A stretch of DNA of 64,000 nucleotides from SIG607 sp045586405 (lineage in GTDB: Bacteria; Bacillota; Clostridia; Oscillospirales; Acutalibacteraceae), in contig JAZNAG010000087.1 of assembly GCA_045586405.1 (NCBI GenBank), forward strand, positions 39,478 to 103,477. Reading direction: 5' to 3'. The notes beneath the pieces were generated by a model. That model made no database searches and had not been told where the DNA came from. It saw nothing but the letters and a program-made list of their open reading frames with translations. Every line of letters starts with the position of its first letter. The first letter of the stretch is position 1. Shown here in pieces: positions 26,357 to 33,885 of this stretch. The position numbers and the translations under genes are program-made.

Positions 26357-27277
26357 TTAAAACAGTTCTGTGGACAAATATCTGTCCCCCGTATCAGGCA
26401 GAATAACCACTATTTTTTTGCCCTTATTTTCTTTCATTTTGGCAAGTTTTAAAGCGACAGAAAGTGCGGCGCCCGAGGAAATTCCCACAAGAATTCCCTT
26501 GGTTTTTGCAAGTAACCTTGCCGCGGCAAACGCCTCTTCCTTTGAAGCGGTAACAATATCGTCTACATAAGATAAATCAAGTATTTCGGGCACAAAATTA
26601 GCGCCTATTCCCTGTATGGCGTGAGGACCGGATACACCCTTTGAAAGCAGAGGCGAATCCTCAGGCTCAACAGCAATAATTTTAACATTTTGATTTTTTT
26701 CTTTAGCATATTTGCCTATACCCGTAATGGTACCGCCCGTGCCAACACAGGCAACTATAACATCAAGGTCATTTTCGGTATCTTCAAAAATTTCAGGCGC
26801 AGTAGTGGTATAGTGAGCCAAGGCGTTTGCCTTGTTTTCAAACTGCCCCATAATAATACTGTCACCAATTTCTTTTGACAGTTCTTCGGCTTTTTCTATG
26901 GCGCCTGCCATACCTTTTTCGCCGCTTGTCAGCACAATTTCAGCACCATAAGCCTTTAAAAGTTTTCTGCGTTCTACACTCATGGTTTCGGGCATAGTAA
27001 GTATAACCTTATAGCCACGGGAAGCAGCTATAGCGGCAAGACCTATACCTGTATTTCCGCTTGTGGGCTCAATAATAACCGATCCTTTTTTAAGTCTTCC
27101 GCTTTGTTCGGCATCTTCTATCATAGATAATGCGGCGCGGTCTTTAATGCTACCTGCAGGATTTAAATATTCAAGTTTTGCATAAATTTTTGCAGGTAAA
27201 TCTTCGCCCGTATAATCACTTACATCGAGCAAAGGAGTCTTTCCCACAAGACTGCTTATGTCATTGTAAATTTTCAT
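26357..27277 (-). CDS. cysK: Cysteine synthase A (O-acetylserine sulfhydrylase)
   Basis: A 306-residue fold-II PLP enzyme. LEYLNPAGSIKDRAAL holds the PLP lysine, EPTSGNTGIGLAAIAA binds the substrate carboxylate, GTGGTITGIGKYAKE holds the phosphate loop, and GISSGAALSVAL closes the site. It makes cysteine from O-acetylserine and sulfide. The ATG at 27277 (MKIYNDIS) is used because GGTGA lies 7-8 bases upstream; an ATG 15 bases earlier overlaps that site. Preceded by a near-consensus promoter, no riboswitch or T-box seen. Confidence 0.95.
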   Translation of the reverse strand: MKIYNDISSLVGKTPLLDVSDYTGEDLPAKIYAKLEYLNPAGSIKDRAALSMIEDAEQSGRLKKGSVIIEPTSGNTGIGLAAIAASRGYKVILTMPETMSVERRKLLKAYGAEIVLTSGEKGMAGAIEKAEELSKEIGDSIIMGQFENKANALAHYTTTAPEIFEDTENDLDVIVACVGTGGTITGIGKYAKEKNQNVKIIAVEPEDSPLLSKGVSGPHAIQGIGANFVPEILDLSYVDDIVTASKEEAFAAARLLAKTKGILVGISSGAALSVALKLAKMKENKGKKIVVILPDTGDRYLSTELF

Positions 27278-27297
27278 AATTATCGTCACCATATATT

Positions 27298-27326
27298 ATT
27301 TTAACCACAAGGCATATATATGTCAA
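27298..27326 (-). promoter_or_regulatory. Sigma-A promoter for cysK-luxS
   Basis: Minus strand TTGACA (27321-27326), 17-base spacer, TAAAAT (27298-27303), about 20 bases upstream of cysK. The leader is therefore very short. Confidence 0.75.
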
Positions 27327-27367
27327 GAAATTACCTCGTTTTAAGTGCAAGTCCGTCATATTTTCCG

Positions 27368-27396
27368 TTGCAAAATTTACATTTATAAGTTATTAT
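27368..27396 (+). promoter_or_regulatory. Sigma-A promoter for tcdA
   Basis: TTGCAA (27368-27373), 17-base spacer, TATTAT (27391-27396), 30 bases upstream of the tcdA ATG; divergent from the cysK promoter. Confidence 0.6.
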
Positions 27397-27425
27397 ATAG
27401 ATATACTTTTCAAGGAGTAAAAGAT

Positions 27426-28103
27426 ATGAAAGAAGAATTTTCACGCACCGCCATAGTAATCGGCGAAGAAAATTTAAAAACTTTAAACAACTCGCATATC
27501 GCCGTTTTCGGTGTCGGCGGTGTCGGCGGTCACTGTGCAGAAGCACTCGTTCGCGCAGGTATCGGCAGTATTGATATTATAGATTCTGATGTTGTTTCGC
27601 TTTCTAACATTAACCGTCAGTTAGTTGCTCTGCACAGTACGGTTGGCAAATTAAAGGTTGACGTATTAAAGGAGCGTTTACTTGATATAAACCCTGATTT
27701 AAAGATAACTACCCAACCCGTTTTCTACGGTGAAAAGACAAAAGAACAGTTTGACCTGTCTATATACGATTATATAGTTGATGCCATTGACAGTATTAGC
27801 GCAAAGGTAGAACTAATAGTAAATGCATACAAGGTTTCCACCCCTATAATAAGCTCTATGGGTGCGGGAAATAAACTTGAACCTACACTTTTTGAGGTGA
27901 CTGATATTTACAAAACCAGCGTTTGCCCTCTGGCAAAAGTAATGCGGTATGAACTTAAAAAGCAAGGCATCAAAAAGCTAAAATGTGTTTATTCAAAGGA
28001 AATTCCGTCGGTGCGCACTACACCGCCCGGCAGTATGTCTTTTGTCCCGTCCACAGTAGGCTTAATTATGGCAGGTCAGATTATTAAAGACTTAATAAAA
28101 TAA
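27426..28103 (+). CDS. tcdA: tRNA threonylcarbamoyladenosine dehydratase, ThiF/E1-like family
   Basis: A 225-residue E1-like adenylating protein: ATP-binding GVGGVGGHCAEALVRAGIGSIDIIDSDVVSLSNINRQL, then DYIVDAIDSISAKVELI, and the C-terminal SVRTTPPGSMSFVPSTVGLIMAGQIIKDL typical of TcdA/YgdL. TcdA cyclises t6A37 to ct6A in tRNA. The ATG at 27426 (MKEEFSRTA) has AAGGAG 8 bases upstream; upstream in-frame codons belong to the promoter region. Single-gene unit ending in a strong terminator. Confidence 0.9.
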   Translation: MKEEFSRTAIVIGEENLKTLNNSHIAVFGVGGVGGHCAEALVRAGIGSIDIIDSDVVSLSNINRQLVALHSTVGKLKVDVLKERLLDINPDLKITTQPVFYGEKTKEQFDLSIYDYIVDAIDSISAKVELIVNAYKVSTPIISSMGAGNKLEPTLFEVTDIYKTSVCPLAKVMRYELKKQGIKKLKCVYSKEIPSVRTTPPGSMSFVPSTVGLIMAGQIIKDLIK

Positions 28104-28138
28104 GAAAAACCGAGAAGAAATCTTCTCGGTTTATTTTT
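28104..28138. terminator. Bidirectional terminator between tcdA and the hydrolase gene
   Basis: Convergent genes share a 12-bp perfect stem (28107-28118 with 28121-28132) with A-runs to the left and T-rich tail to the right, so it can stop both transcripts. Confidence 0.85.
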
Positions 28139-28955
28139 ATAGTCGATATTCAATATAGTTATTATGTATAAGCCAGTTTTTAAGTTGTGTGGTCCACTGG
28201 CCAACATTATTGCTCTGCTGAGCAAGTCCCATTCCGTGCGGGCCGTTCTGGTAAACGTGCAATTCACAGTCAACCGAATAATCCTTAAGAGCCGAAGCAT
28301 AAGCAAGACTGTTTTTAATGTTAACCACAGGGTCGTCAAAGGTATGCCATATAAATGCTTTAGGAGTTTTTTCACTTACATTTCCTTGCATACAAAGACT
28401 ATTAAGCAGTTGCTTGTCATTAACCTTTTCACCCAGCAAATTAACGCCCGATCCGATATGTCCGAATTCCTCAGAAATGGATATAACGGGATAACAAAGA
28501 ATTTGGAAATCAGGAATAAAATCAACACCGTCTATTTCATCGGGTACAGCCAATAGATTGGAAAAATCATCATAAAGATTACTTACCGAAGCCGCAAGAT
28601 GACCGCCTGCCGAAGAACCCATTACGCCTATTTTATTTGGCGAAATGCCGTATTTCTCAGCATTATATCTGACGTACTGAACGGCACGTCTTGCATCCAT
28701 TAAGGGTAGCGGAAAGCGGTGAGGTGAAGTTCTGTACTGACATACAAAAACATCTATTCCCATAGAGTTAAAGAAATCCGCATAGCCCTTGCCCTCGTGC
28801 TCAGCGCGATTCATATAACCGCCGCCGGGGAAAATAACAACGGTACAGTCAGGCTTTTTAGATATAGCTGCATAATGCTTTGCAGGATAATATTCAAGAA
28901 CAGGAGTAAACTCGCATAGTCCGGGAGCTTTTTCCCACAGCTTTATAACTTCCAT
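28137..28955 (-). CDS. Alpha/beta hydrolase, esterase/acetylxylan-esterase type
   Basis: A 272-residue alpha/beta hydrolase of the carboxylesterase/BD-FAE type. The oxyanion segment VVIFPGGGYMNRAEHEGKGYADFF, the nucleophile elbow GVMGSSAGGHLAASV, the Asp region WHTFDDPVVNIKNS and the catalytic His in NGPHGMGL are all present. Such enzymes often remove acetyl groups from sugars or polysaccharides, which would suit the fucose genes upstream, but the substrate is unknown. No signal peptide, so cytoplasmic. ACGGAGG ribosome site; 2 bases after sfsA. Confidence 0.85.
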   Translation of the reverse strand: MEVIKLWEKAPGLCEFTPVLEYYPAKHYAAISKKPDCTVVIFPGGGYMNRAEHEGKGYADFFNSMGIDVFVCQYRTSPHRFPLPLMDARRAVQYVRYNAEKYGISPNKIGVMGSSAGGHLAASVSNLYDDFSNLLAVPDEIDGVDFIPDFQILCYPVISISEEFGHIGSGVNLLGEKVNDKQLLNSLCMQGNVSEKTPKAFIWHTFDDPVVNIKNSLAYASALKDYSVDCELHVYQNGPHGMGLAQQSNNVGQWTTQLKNWLIHNNYIEYRL

Positions 28956-28957
28956 AA

Positions 28958-29638
28958 TTATACCTCCGTATCAACATACGAGTCAATTTCAATAGTATCT
29001 TTTGTAACGGCGCAGTTTACGGCAATTATATTAACACCGCTTTTCTTTGCCAGTCGCAAGGTTTCGGCAAAAGCCCTATGCATTTGCTCATTCGGTTTAA
29101 AAAGATGCGCCTGTTTCATCTGTATAACAAACAGAATATAGGCATCGTACCCCTCGTTTTTAGCGCTTATCAGCTCGTTTATATGCTTTATGCCGCGTTC
29201 TGTAGGTGCATCGGGGAAAAGAGCTACGCCGTCTTTTTTAAGGGTAACGCCTTTAACTTCAACAAAAGCCTTTTTTCCTTTATCCTCAATATAAAGGTCA
29301 AAACGGGAATTTTTATAGGTCACTTCCCTTTTTACAGTAGCATTTTTTGAAAAGATATTGCCCTTTTTAATAAACTCCTCAGCCACAAAGTTAGGTACCT
29401 GAGAATCTATATTTATAAGCAGGTCGCCCTTTTCTACAGCAATAAGGTCATAAAGGGTTTTTCGCAAAGGGTTATCACTTTTGCAAAGATATACCGTACA
29501 GCCTTTTATTAAAAGTTCTTTGCACCGTCCCGTATTTTTAACATGAACGGTATGAAGAGTACCGTCGATATCTACCTTCGCTATAAATCGGTTAGGGCGC
29601 TCAATAAAAGCGCCCTTAACAACATTTTTATATTTCAC
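28958..29638 (-). CDS. sfsA: SfsA family nuclease/regulator
   Basis: A 226-residue SfsA protein: N-terminal OB-like part (FIERPNRFIAKVDIDGTLHTVHVKNTGRCKELL) and a PDDEXK-like domain (RFDLYIEDKGKKAFVEVKGVTL, LFPDAPTERGIKHINEL). E. coli SfsA was first described as a sugar fermentation stimulator and later as a nuclease; the role here is not evident from context. The start codon is GTG at 29638, five bases after fucU, with no good ribosome site, which suggests coupling to fucU translation. Confidence 0.9.
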   Translation of the reverse strand: MKYKNVVKGAFIERPNRFIAKVDIDGTLHTVHVKNTGRCKELLIKGCTVYLCKSDNPLRKTLYDLIAVEKGDLLINIDSQVPNFVAEEFIKKGNIFSKNATVKREVTYKNSRFDLYIEDKGKKAFVEVKGVTLKKDGVALFPDAPTERGIKHINELISAKNEGYDAYILFVIQMKQAHLFKPNEQMHRAFAETLRLAKKSGVNIIAVNCAVTKDTIEIDSYVDTEV

Positions 29639-29643
29639 TGTTT

Positions 29644-30075
29644 TTATATAACGCCCTTCTGAAGCATTATGTTAGCGTAAAGAGCAGATTCACCCGTAGC
29701 AATAATGGCATAAGCCTTTTTGGCTTCCTCATAAAAAGCAAAACGCTCAATTTCGCACATTACATTCTCTCTGCCGCTTTGTTCCTTAATGATTCTTGCA
29801 TATTCATCCCAGATAGGTGTTTCAACATCGTCACCGGGGGTAACCTGCATTAAAGAAACAGGTTTTTCCACAAAGGTATCAAGAGGAAAGAGTTTTAAAA
29901 TTGCCTCAAGAACATCGCAGGCGTTATGACCGTCCATACGAATAACCTTAGCATTTTTTCCCATACTTTCTGCAGGAAAATTACCGTCAGCAATGACAAT
30001 TTTATCGCTATGTCCCATTTCGCAAAGAATTTTAAGAAGTTCGGGGGGTAAAATTTTAGGAATTCCGATTAACAT
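29644..30075 (-). CDS. fucU: L-fucose mutarotase, RbsD/FucU family
   Basis: A 143-residue RbsD/FucU protein: MLIGIPKILPPELLKILCEMGHSDKIVIADGNFPAES with the catalytic-site His and Asp, GHNACDVLEAILKLFPLD, and the end ESALYANIMLQKG. It interconverts alpha- and beta-fucose so that FucI gets its preferred anomer. It follows fucI by 56 bases. No Shine-Dalgarno is visible before the ATG; a hairpin lies in the gap instead. A second gene of the same family begins at the right edge of the window. Confidence 0.92.
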   Translation of the reverse strand: MLIGIPKILPPELLKILCEMGHSDKIVIADGNFPAESMGKNAKVIRMDGHNACDVLEAILKLFPLDTFVEKPVSLMQVTPGDDVETPIWDEYARIIKEQSGRENVMCEIERFAFYEEAKKAYAIIATGESALYANIMLQKGVI

Positions 30076-30092
30076 AAATTAAATACACAGAA

Positions 30093-30115
30093 AAGGGCGA
30101 AAACTTTTCACCCTT
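30093..30115 (-). other. Hairpin between fucI and fucU
   Basis: An 11-bp stem (AAGGGTGAAAA/TTTTCGCCCTT on the minus strand, one G-U pair) with a minimal loop, followed only by TTCTGTG, so a poor terminator. It may protect or attenuate the fucI transcript; it sits 18 bases before the fucU ATG. Confidence 0.5.
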
Positions 30116-30131
30116 TTTTGTTTCTCCTTTC

Positions 30132-31925
30132 TTACTTGTAAAGAGGACCGTATGCGGCACAAGCTCTGTAATCCTGACCTTCCTTGTCCATACCGAAAGC
30201 ATTCCAGCAAGCAGGACGGAAAATCTTTTCTTCAGGTACGTTGTGCATACAAACAGGTATACGAAGCATAGAGCACATAGTGATAAGGTCAGCGCCGATA
30301 TGACCGTAAGAAATAGCACCGTGGTTAGCGCCCCAGTTATTCATAACGTCATAAGCTGATTTGAATGCACCCTCGCCTGTAATTCTGGGAGCAAACCAGG
30401 TACAAGGCCAAGTATAGTCGGTTCTCTTCCAAAGAGTATCGCTAACTTCATCAGGAAGATTAAGTGTCCAACCTTCAGCTATCTGAAGAACGGGACCAAC
30501 ACCCTTAACGAGATTAAGTCTGATCATTGTTACAGGCCTTTCAGCCTTGGTTTCAAATCTGGAAGAATATCCGCCGCCACGGAAGTAGCCAAGGTCAGCA
30601 TAGTTCCAGGTGGTGTTTTCCATAATAGCCTTCTGGTCAGCCTCGGTAACATCATACCATTCTTTCATAACGGGATTGCCGTTTTCGTCTTTAGCAGCAC
30701 CGGTAGCGTCAAGACAGCAAGCACCTGAGTTAATAAGGTGAATAAAGCCATCAGCTTCTTTGGCTTTGCCTTCTACATCGTAGCCGGTAACACGTTTTAC
30801 AGAATCACCACTCCAGCAGGTACGAACGTCAGCAAACATCTGAGCACGGTTGGTAAGAAGCTTCATAAAGAGCATACCAAGACCGTTAAGAACGTCATTT
30901 TCGGTAGCAAATACATAGGGTTCTCTTGCACCGTTCCAGTCAAAAGAGGTGTTAAGAAGTGCCTCGGGGAAGTCGCAGTTGGGATAGAAGTCTGTCCACT
31001 GACGCTGTCCCTGGAAGCCAGCGGCAATAGCGTTATGTCCAACTCTTTCTTCTTCACAGCCTGCAGGAAGATTCTGGTTACCGCTCATAAGGTCTTTAAT
31101 GATAACCATCATCTTAACAACAAATTCCCACTCGCCGTCTTTTTCTTCTCTTGTTTTCTGCATATCAATAGGGTTCTTGTCGAAGCCTTCAATACAGTTA
31201 GCCTTTGTCCAGGCAAGTGCTTTTTCGTATTCAGCCTGATCATAGATACCCTCACTCATTCTGCGGATGATTTCTACCTCGTCAACAGATTCAACTCGCA
31301 TACCGAGATATTCTTCAATAAACTCAGGAGAGATGATAGAGCCGGCAATACCCATACAGATAGAGCCTATTTGTAAATAAGATTTACCACGCATGGTAGC
31401 AACAGCAATAGCAGCGCGACCAAAACGAAGGATTTTTTCTTTTACATCTTCAGGAATTTCGGTATCGTCACAGTCTTTAACTTCGTTACCGTAAATACCG
31501 AAAGCGGGAATACCTTTCTGAGCGTGAGCCGCAAGTACAGAAGCAAGATAAACTGCACCGGGACGCTCGGTACCGTTAAAGCCCCATACACCCTTTATTG
31601 TGTTAGGATCCATATCCATAGTTTCAGAGCCGTAGCACCAGCAAGGAGTAACGGTAAGGGTGATATCAACACCCTCTTTTTTAAACTGAGAAGCACAGGC
31701 TGCTGTTTCAGCAACACGACCGATAGTGGTATCGGAAATGATAACCTTTACAGGTTCGCCGTTTGAATATTTGAGGTTTTCTTCAAGTAATTTAGCGGCA
31801 CTTTTAGCCATATTCATAGTTTGAACTTCAAGTGACTCTCTTACCTTAAGAGGACCTCTTCGAGCATCGATTACAGGGCGAATACCAATTACGGGATATT
31901 CACCGATAAGTCTTTTTTCTGCCAT
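30132..31925 (-). CDS. fucI: L-fucose isomerase
   Basis: A 597-residue FucI (E. coli enzyme 591). GIRPVIDARRGPLKVRESLE at the start, CWCYGSETMDMDP, GTERPGAVYLA, the metal-site Glu in FATENDVLNGLGML, Asp in MFADVRTCWSGDSVKR and His in NWGANHGAISYGHIGADL are all in place. It converts L-fucose to L-fuculose in the cytoplasm. No kinase or aldolase gene is in the window. Leads the fucI-fucU-sfsA-hydrolase operon behind a good promoter and ACGGAGG site. Confidence 0.96.
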   Translation of the reverse strand: MAEKRLIGEYPVIGIRPVIDARRGPLKVRESLEVQTMNMAKSAAKLLEENLKYSNGEPVKVIISDTTIGRVAETAACASQFKKEGVDITLTVTPCWCYGSETMDMDPNTIKGVWGFNGTERPGAVYLASVLAAHAQKGIPAFGIYGNEVKDCDDTEIPEDVKEKILRFGRAAIAVATMRGKSYLQIGSICMGIAGSIISPEFIEEYLGMRVESVDEVEIIRRMSEGIYDQAEYEKALAWTKANCIEGFDKNPIDMQKTREEKDGEWEFVVKMMVIIKDLMSGNQNLPAGCEEERVGHNAIAAGFQGQRQWTDFYPNCDFPEALLNTSFDWNGAREPYVFATENDVLNGLGMLFMKLLTNRAQMFADVRTCWSGDSVKRVTGYDVEGKAKEADGFIHLINSGACCLDATGAAKDENGNPVMKEWYDVTEADQKAIMENTTWNYADLGYFRGGGYSSRFETKAERPVTMIRLNLVKGVGPVLQIAEGWTLNLPDEVSDTLWKRTDYTWPCTWFAPRITGEGAFKSAYDVMNNWGANHGAISYGHIGADLITMCSMLRIPVCMHNVPEEKIFRPACWNAFGMDKEGQDYRACAAYGPLYK

Positions 31926-31965
31926 AATTTAAACCTCCGTTTATTTTTTAATAATTTATAGTTAG

Positions 31966-31994
31966 ATTATATTACTTTTTGCCACAAATTACAA
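31966..31994 (-). promoter_or_regulatory. Sigma-A promoter for fucI
   Basis: Minus strand TTGTAA (31989-31994), 17-base spacer, TATAAT (31966-31971), about 40 bases upstream of fucI. No obvious operator repeat was seen. Confidence 0.7.
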
Positions 31995-32022
31995 GTAAAT
32001 TCTATGAAATTTTATACATTTT

Positions 32023-32223
32023 TCAGTCCTTTGACTTGAAGTATAACATACAATGGCAATAGCCCTCAAAATTCGGATCGGCAATTTGCTCTTTAAACTC
32101 CTTACACATACATTTGTTTTCCTCAGTTTTTTGAATTTTACAAGGACAATACCCGCCTTTAAGCTTAAGCCCCTCTTTGATTTTTTTAACTATTTCTTGG
32201 TTTTCATTTAGTCTTACAGCCAT
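32023..32223 (-). CDS. Small ferredoxin-thioredoxin reductase catalytic-domain protein
   Basis: A 66-residue protein dominated by three CxC motifs: GGYCPCKI, NKCMCKEF and EGYCHCMLYFK (spacing CxC-x9-CxC-x15-CxC). This is the pattern of the ferredoxin:thioredoxin reductase catalytic (beta) subunit, which holds a [4Fe-4S] cluster next to a redox disulfide, in a shortened form common in clostridia. No FTR variable subunit is nearby. The ATG at 32223 (MAVRLNENQE) is preceded by AAGGGTGA; a longer in-frame reading upstream lacks a ribosome site. A weak promoter is at 32240-32268. Confidence 0.8.
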   Translation of the reverse strand: MAVRLNENQEIVKKIKEGLKLKGGYCPCKIQKTEENKCMCKEFKEQIADPNFEGYCHCMLYFKSKD

Positions 32224-32239
32224 TTTTATCACCCTTTGT

Positions 32240-32268
32240 ATTTTAACACAGCGATATATTATTTTCCA
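32240..32268 (-). promoter_or_regulatory. Possible promoter for the small FTR-like gene
   Basis: Minus strand TGGAAA (32263-32268), 17-base spacer, TAAAAT (32240-32245), only about 17 bases before the start codon. Weak -35 match. Confidence 0.35.
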
Positions 32269-32282
32269 CAAAAATATGTCAC

Positions 32283-32311
32283 TTGACTATATATATTATT
32301 TGTAGTATAAT
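32283..32311 (+). promoter_or_regulatory. Sigma-A promoter for the CorC/P-ATPase unit
   Basis: TTGACT (32283-32288), 17-base spacer, TATAAT (32306-32311). Transcription should begin near 32318, leaving a leader of about 195 bases before the CorC start. Confidence 0.75.
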
Positions 32312-32344
32312 ATTTGCACTAATATTTTGATAGGAGTTGGTTTT

Positions 32345-32452
32345 GTGGATCCGCTGCCGCGAAGTAGCTGCTTCGACTTTATCGTTCCCGAAAAAACGAT
32401 AAAATGCGATTGTGTCGGTTTCAAAAAATTTATAAGCTACAATTTGAACTGA
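32345..32452 (+). CDS. Putative 35-residue leader peptide upstream of the CorC gene
   Basis: Within the CorC leader an ORF of 35 codons begins with GTG at 32345, has AGGAG 8 bases upstream (32332-32336) and ends with TGA at 32450-32452. The product starts V/M-D-P-L-P-R, continues SSCFDFIVPEKTIK and has Cys-Asp-Cys in the middle. I recognise no family. The Asp-Pro-Leu-Pro-Arg start resembles the MgtL leader of enterobacterial mgtA. Two hairpins (32360-32375; 32378-32403) lie inside it. It may be a regulatory leader peptide, a small protein or chance; the well-spaced ribosome site argues against chance. Confidence 0.45.
   Translation: MDPLPRSSCFDFIVPEKTIKCDCVGFKKFISYNLN
32360..32403 (+). other. 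Two adjacent hairpins in the CorC leader
   Basis: First stem CGAAGT/GCTTCG with tetraloop AGCT (32360-32375). Second stem TTTATCGTT/AACGATAAA, 9 bp with an 8-base loop (32378-32386 with 32395-32403). Neither is followed by a T-run, so these are not terminators on the plus strand; they fall inside the 35-codon ORF. I looked for M-box and yybP-ykoY signature sequences and did not see them. Confidence 0.55.
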
Positions 32453-32512
32453 TTAGGTTATACTTAAAATCACATTTTATTATTTAAAATTTTGGAGGAC
32501 AGAAAAGTCACT

Positions 32513-33835
32513 ATGTTAAAACAATTGCTGCTACAGCTTATTCTGATTGCTCTTAATGCTTTCTTTGCCGCCACAGAAATTGCGGTAATATCTCTTAACG
32601 AGAAAAAGATTAAGGCACAAGCAGAAGACGGCGATAAAAAAGCCGAGAAAATGCTTAAAATGATTGAAGACCCTACACGTTTTCTTTCAACCATACAAAT
32701 AGGCATCACTCTTGCAGGATTTTTAGGTTCTGCGTTTGCTGCCGATAACTTTGCCGAAAGACTGTCAGGCTTTCTTGCAAAAAAGGTTCCTTTTTTTGCA
32801 GGTCACGCTGACCTTGTAAATGATATTTCGGTTGTAGTTATTACTCTTGTACTTTCATTTTTTACACTGGTACTTGGCGAACTCGTACCGAAAAGAGTGG
32901 CTATGCGCCACAAAGAAAAGCTTTCTGCAAGTTTTTGCGGTATAATCGCTTTCCTAACTGCAGTTTTGCGTCCTATAATCTGGTTACTTACCGTATCAAC
33001 AAACGGTATGCTTCGTATTTTCGGAATTGACCCCAATGAAAAAGAGGAAACCGTTTCGGAAGAAGATATCGTTCTTATGCTTGATGCAGGTGCTGATGAG
33101 GGCTCATTAAATCAAGACGATATTGAGTACATCAAAAATGTGTTCAAGCTTGACCGTATGACTGCCGAGGATGTTATGACTCCTCGCAACGCTGTGGTTT
33201 TTGTTTCGAAAGAATCTACCGATGAAGAAATAATCGCAAAAATAGAAAATGAAGGTTATTCAAGAATTCCCGTATACAGCGAATCACATGACAATATCGT
33301 GGGTATCCTATATACCAAGGATTACCTTTTACACAAAAACGATGAAGGCTTTAATATAGAAGATGCTATACAGCCCCCTATTTTCGTTCCCGAGTCTATA
33401 CATCTTGATACATTGTTTAAAGATATGCAGACCAACCATAATCATATAGTAATGGTAGTTAACGAATACGGCGAAACCTCGGGTATAGTAACTATGGAAG
33501 ATATACTTGAGGAAATAGTTGGTGAAATCTGGGACGAAAGCGATGAAGCTGTTGATGATTTCACGCCTATTGACGAAGAAAATTTCAAGGTGCTCTGCAG
33601 CGTTTCTATTGAAGACTTTTTCGAATATTTCTCACTTGAGGCCGACGAAGAAAATGAGTCTGCTACCGTTAACGGCTGGCTGACACAGCTTGGCGAAGGT
33701 ATTCCCGCAGAGGGTGACACCTTTGAATTTGACGGTATAACCATAACCGTTACAAAAGCTAATGATATGATGGCTCAGGAAATTACGGTAAACACTTCAG
33801 GCAGAGAAAAAGAAGAAACTGAAGAAGAAGACTAA
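32513..33835 (+). CDS. CorC/HlyC (CNNM, UPF0053) family ion transporter
   Basis: A 440-residue protein: N-terminal DUF21/CNNM membrane domain with about four helices (LLLQLILIALNAFFAATEIAVISLNE; SFFTLVLGELVPKRVAM), a CBS pair at about 205-330 (AEDVMTPRNAVVFV, ILYTKDYLL, MVVNEYGETSGIVTMEDILEEIVGEI), and the C-terminal CorC_HlyC domain (VNGWLTQLGEGIPAEGDTFEFDGITITV). The family exports Mg2+ or is involved in Mg2+/Co2+ handling. The ATG at 32513 has GGAGG at 32494-32498, a long spacing; a TTG at 32492 is possible but has no site. Heads a unit with the P-type ATPase. Confidence 0.9.
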   Translation: MLKQLLLQLILIALNAFFAATEIAVISLNEKKIKAQAEDGDKKAEKMLKMIEDPTRFLSTIQIGITLAGFLGSAFAADNFAERLSGFLAKKVPFFAGHADLVNDISVVVITLVLSFFTLVLGELVPKRVAMRHKEKLSASFCGIIAFLTAVLRPIIWLLTVSTNGMLRIFGIDPNEKEETVSEEDIVLMLDAGADEGSLNQDDIEYIKNVFKLDRMTAEDVMTPRNAVVFVSKESTDEEIIAKIENEGYSRIPVYSESHDNIVGILYTKDYLLHKNDEGFNIEDAIQPPIFVPESIHLDTLFKDMQTNHNHIVMVVNEYGETSGIVTMEDILEEIVGEIWDESDEAVDDFTPIDEENFKVLCSVSIEDFFEYFSLEADEENESATVNGWLTQLGEGIPAEGDTFEFDGITITVTKANDMMAQEITVNTSGREKEETEEED

Positions 33836-33839
33836 TTTT

Positions 33840-33870
33840 AAGGGCTGCAATATTGCAGCCCTTGTTTTTT
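33840..33870 (+). terminator. Strong intrinsic terminator between the CorC and P-ATPase genes
   Basis: AAGGGCTGC/GCAGCCCTT 9-bp perfect stem with AATATT loop (33840-33863), then GTTTTTT. It ends two bases before the AGGAGG site of the P-ATPase, leaving no room for another promoter in between. Confidence 0.85.
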
Positions 33871-33885
33871 CAGGAGGAATAAAAA

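Noticed and set aside
30738..31376. Open frame of 212 codons on the plus strand inside fucI
   Set aside because: Antisense shadow of FucI, which has all catalytic residues; no ribosome site or recognisable motif.
32312..32512. M-box or yybP-ykoY (Mn2+) riboswitch in the CorC leader
   Set aside because: The leader lacks the conserved sequences of either class; only two short hairpins and the small ORF are visible.
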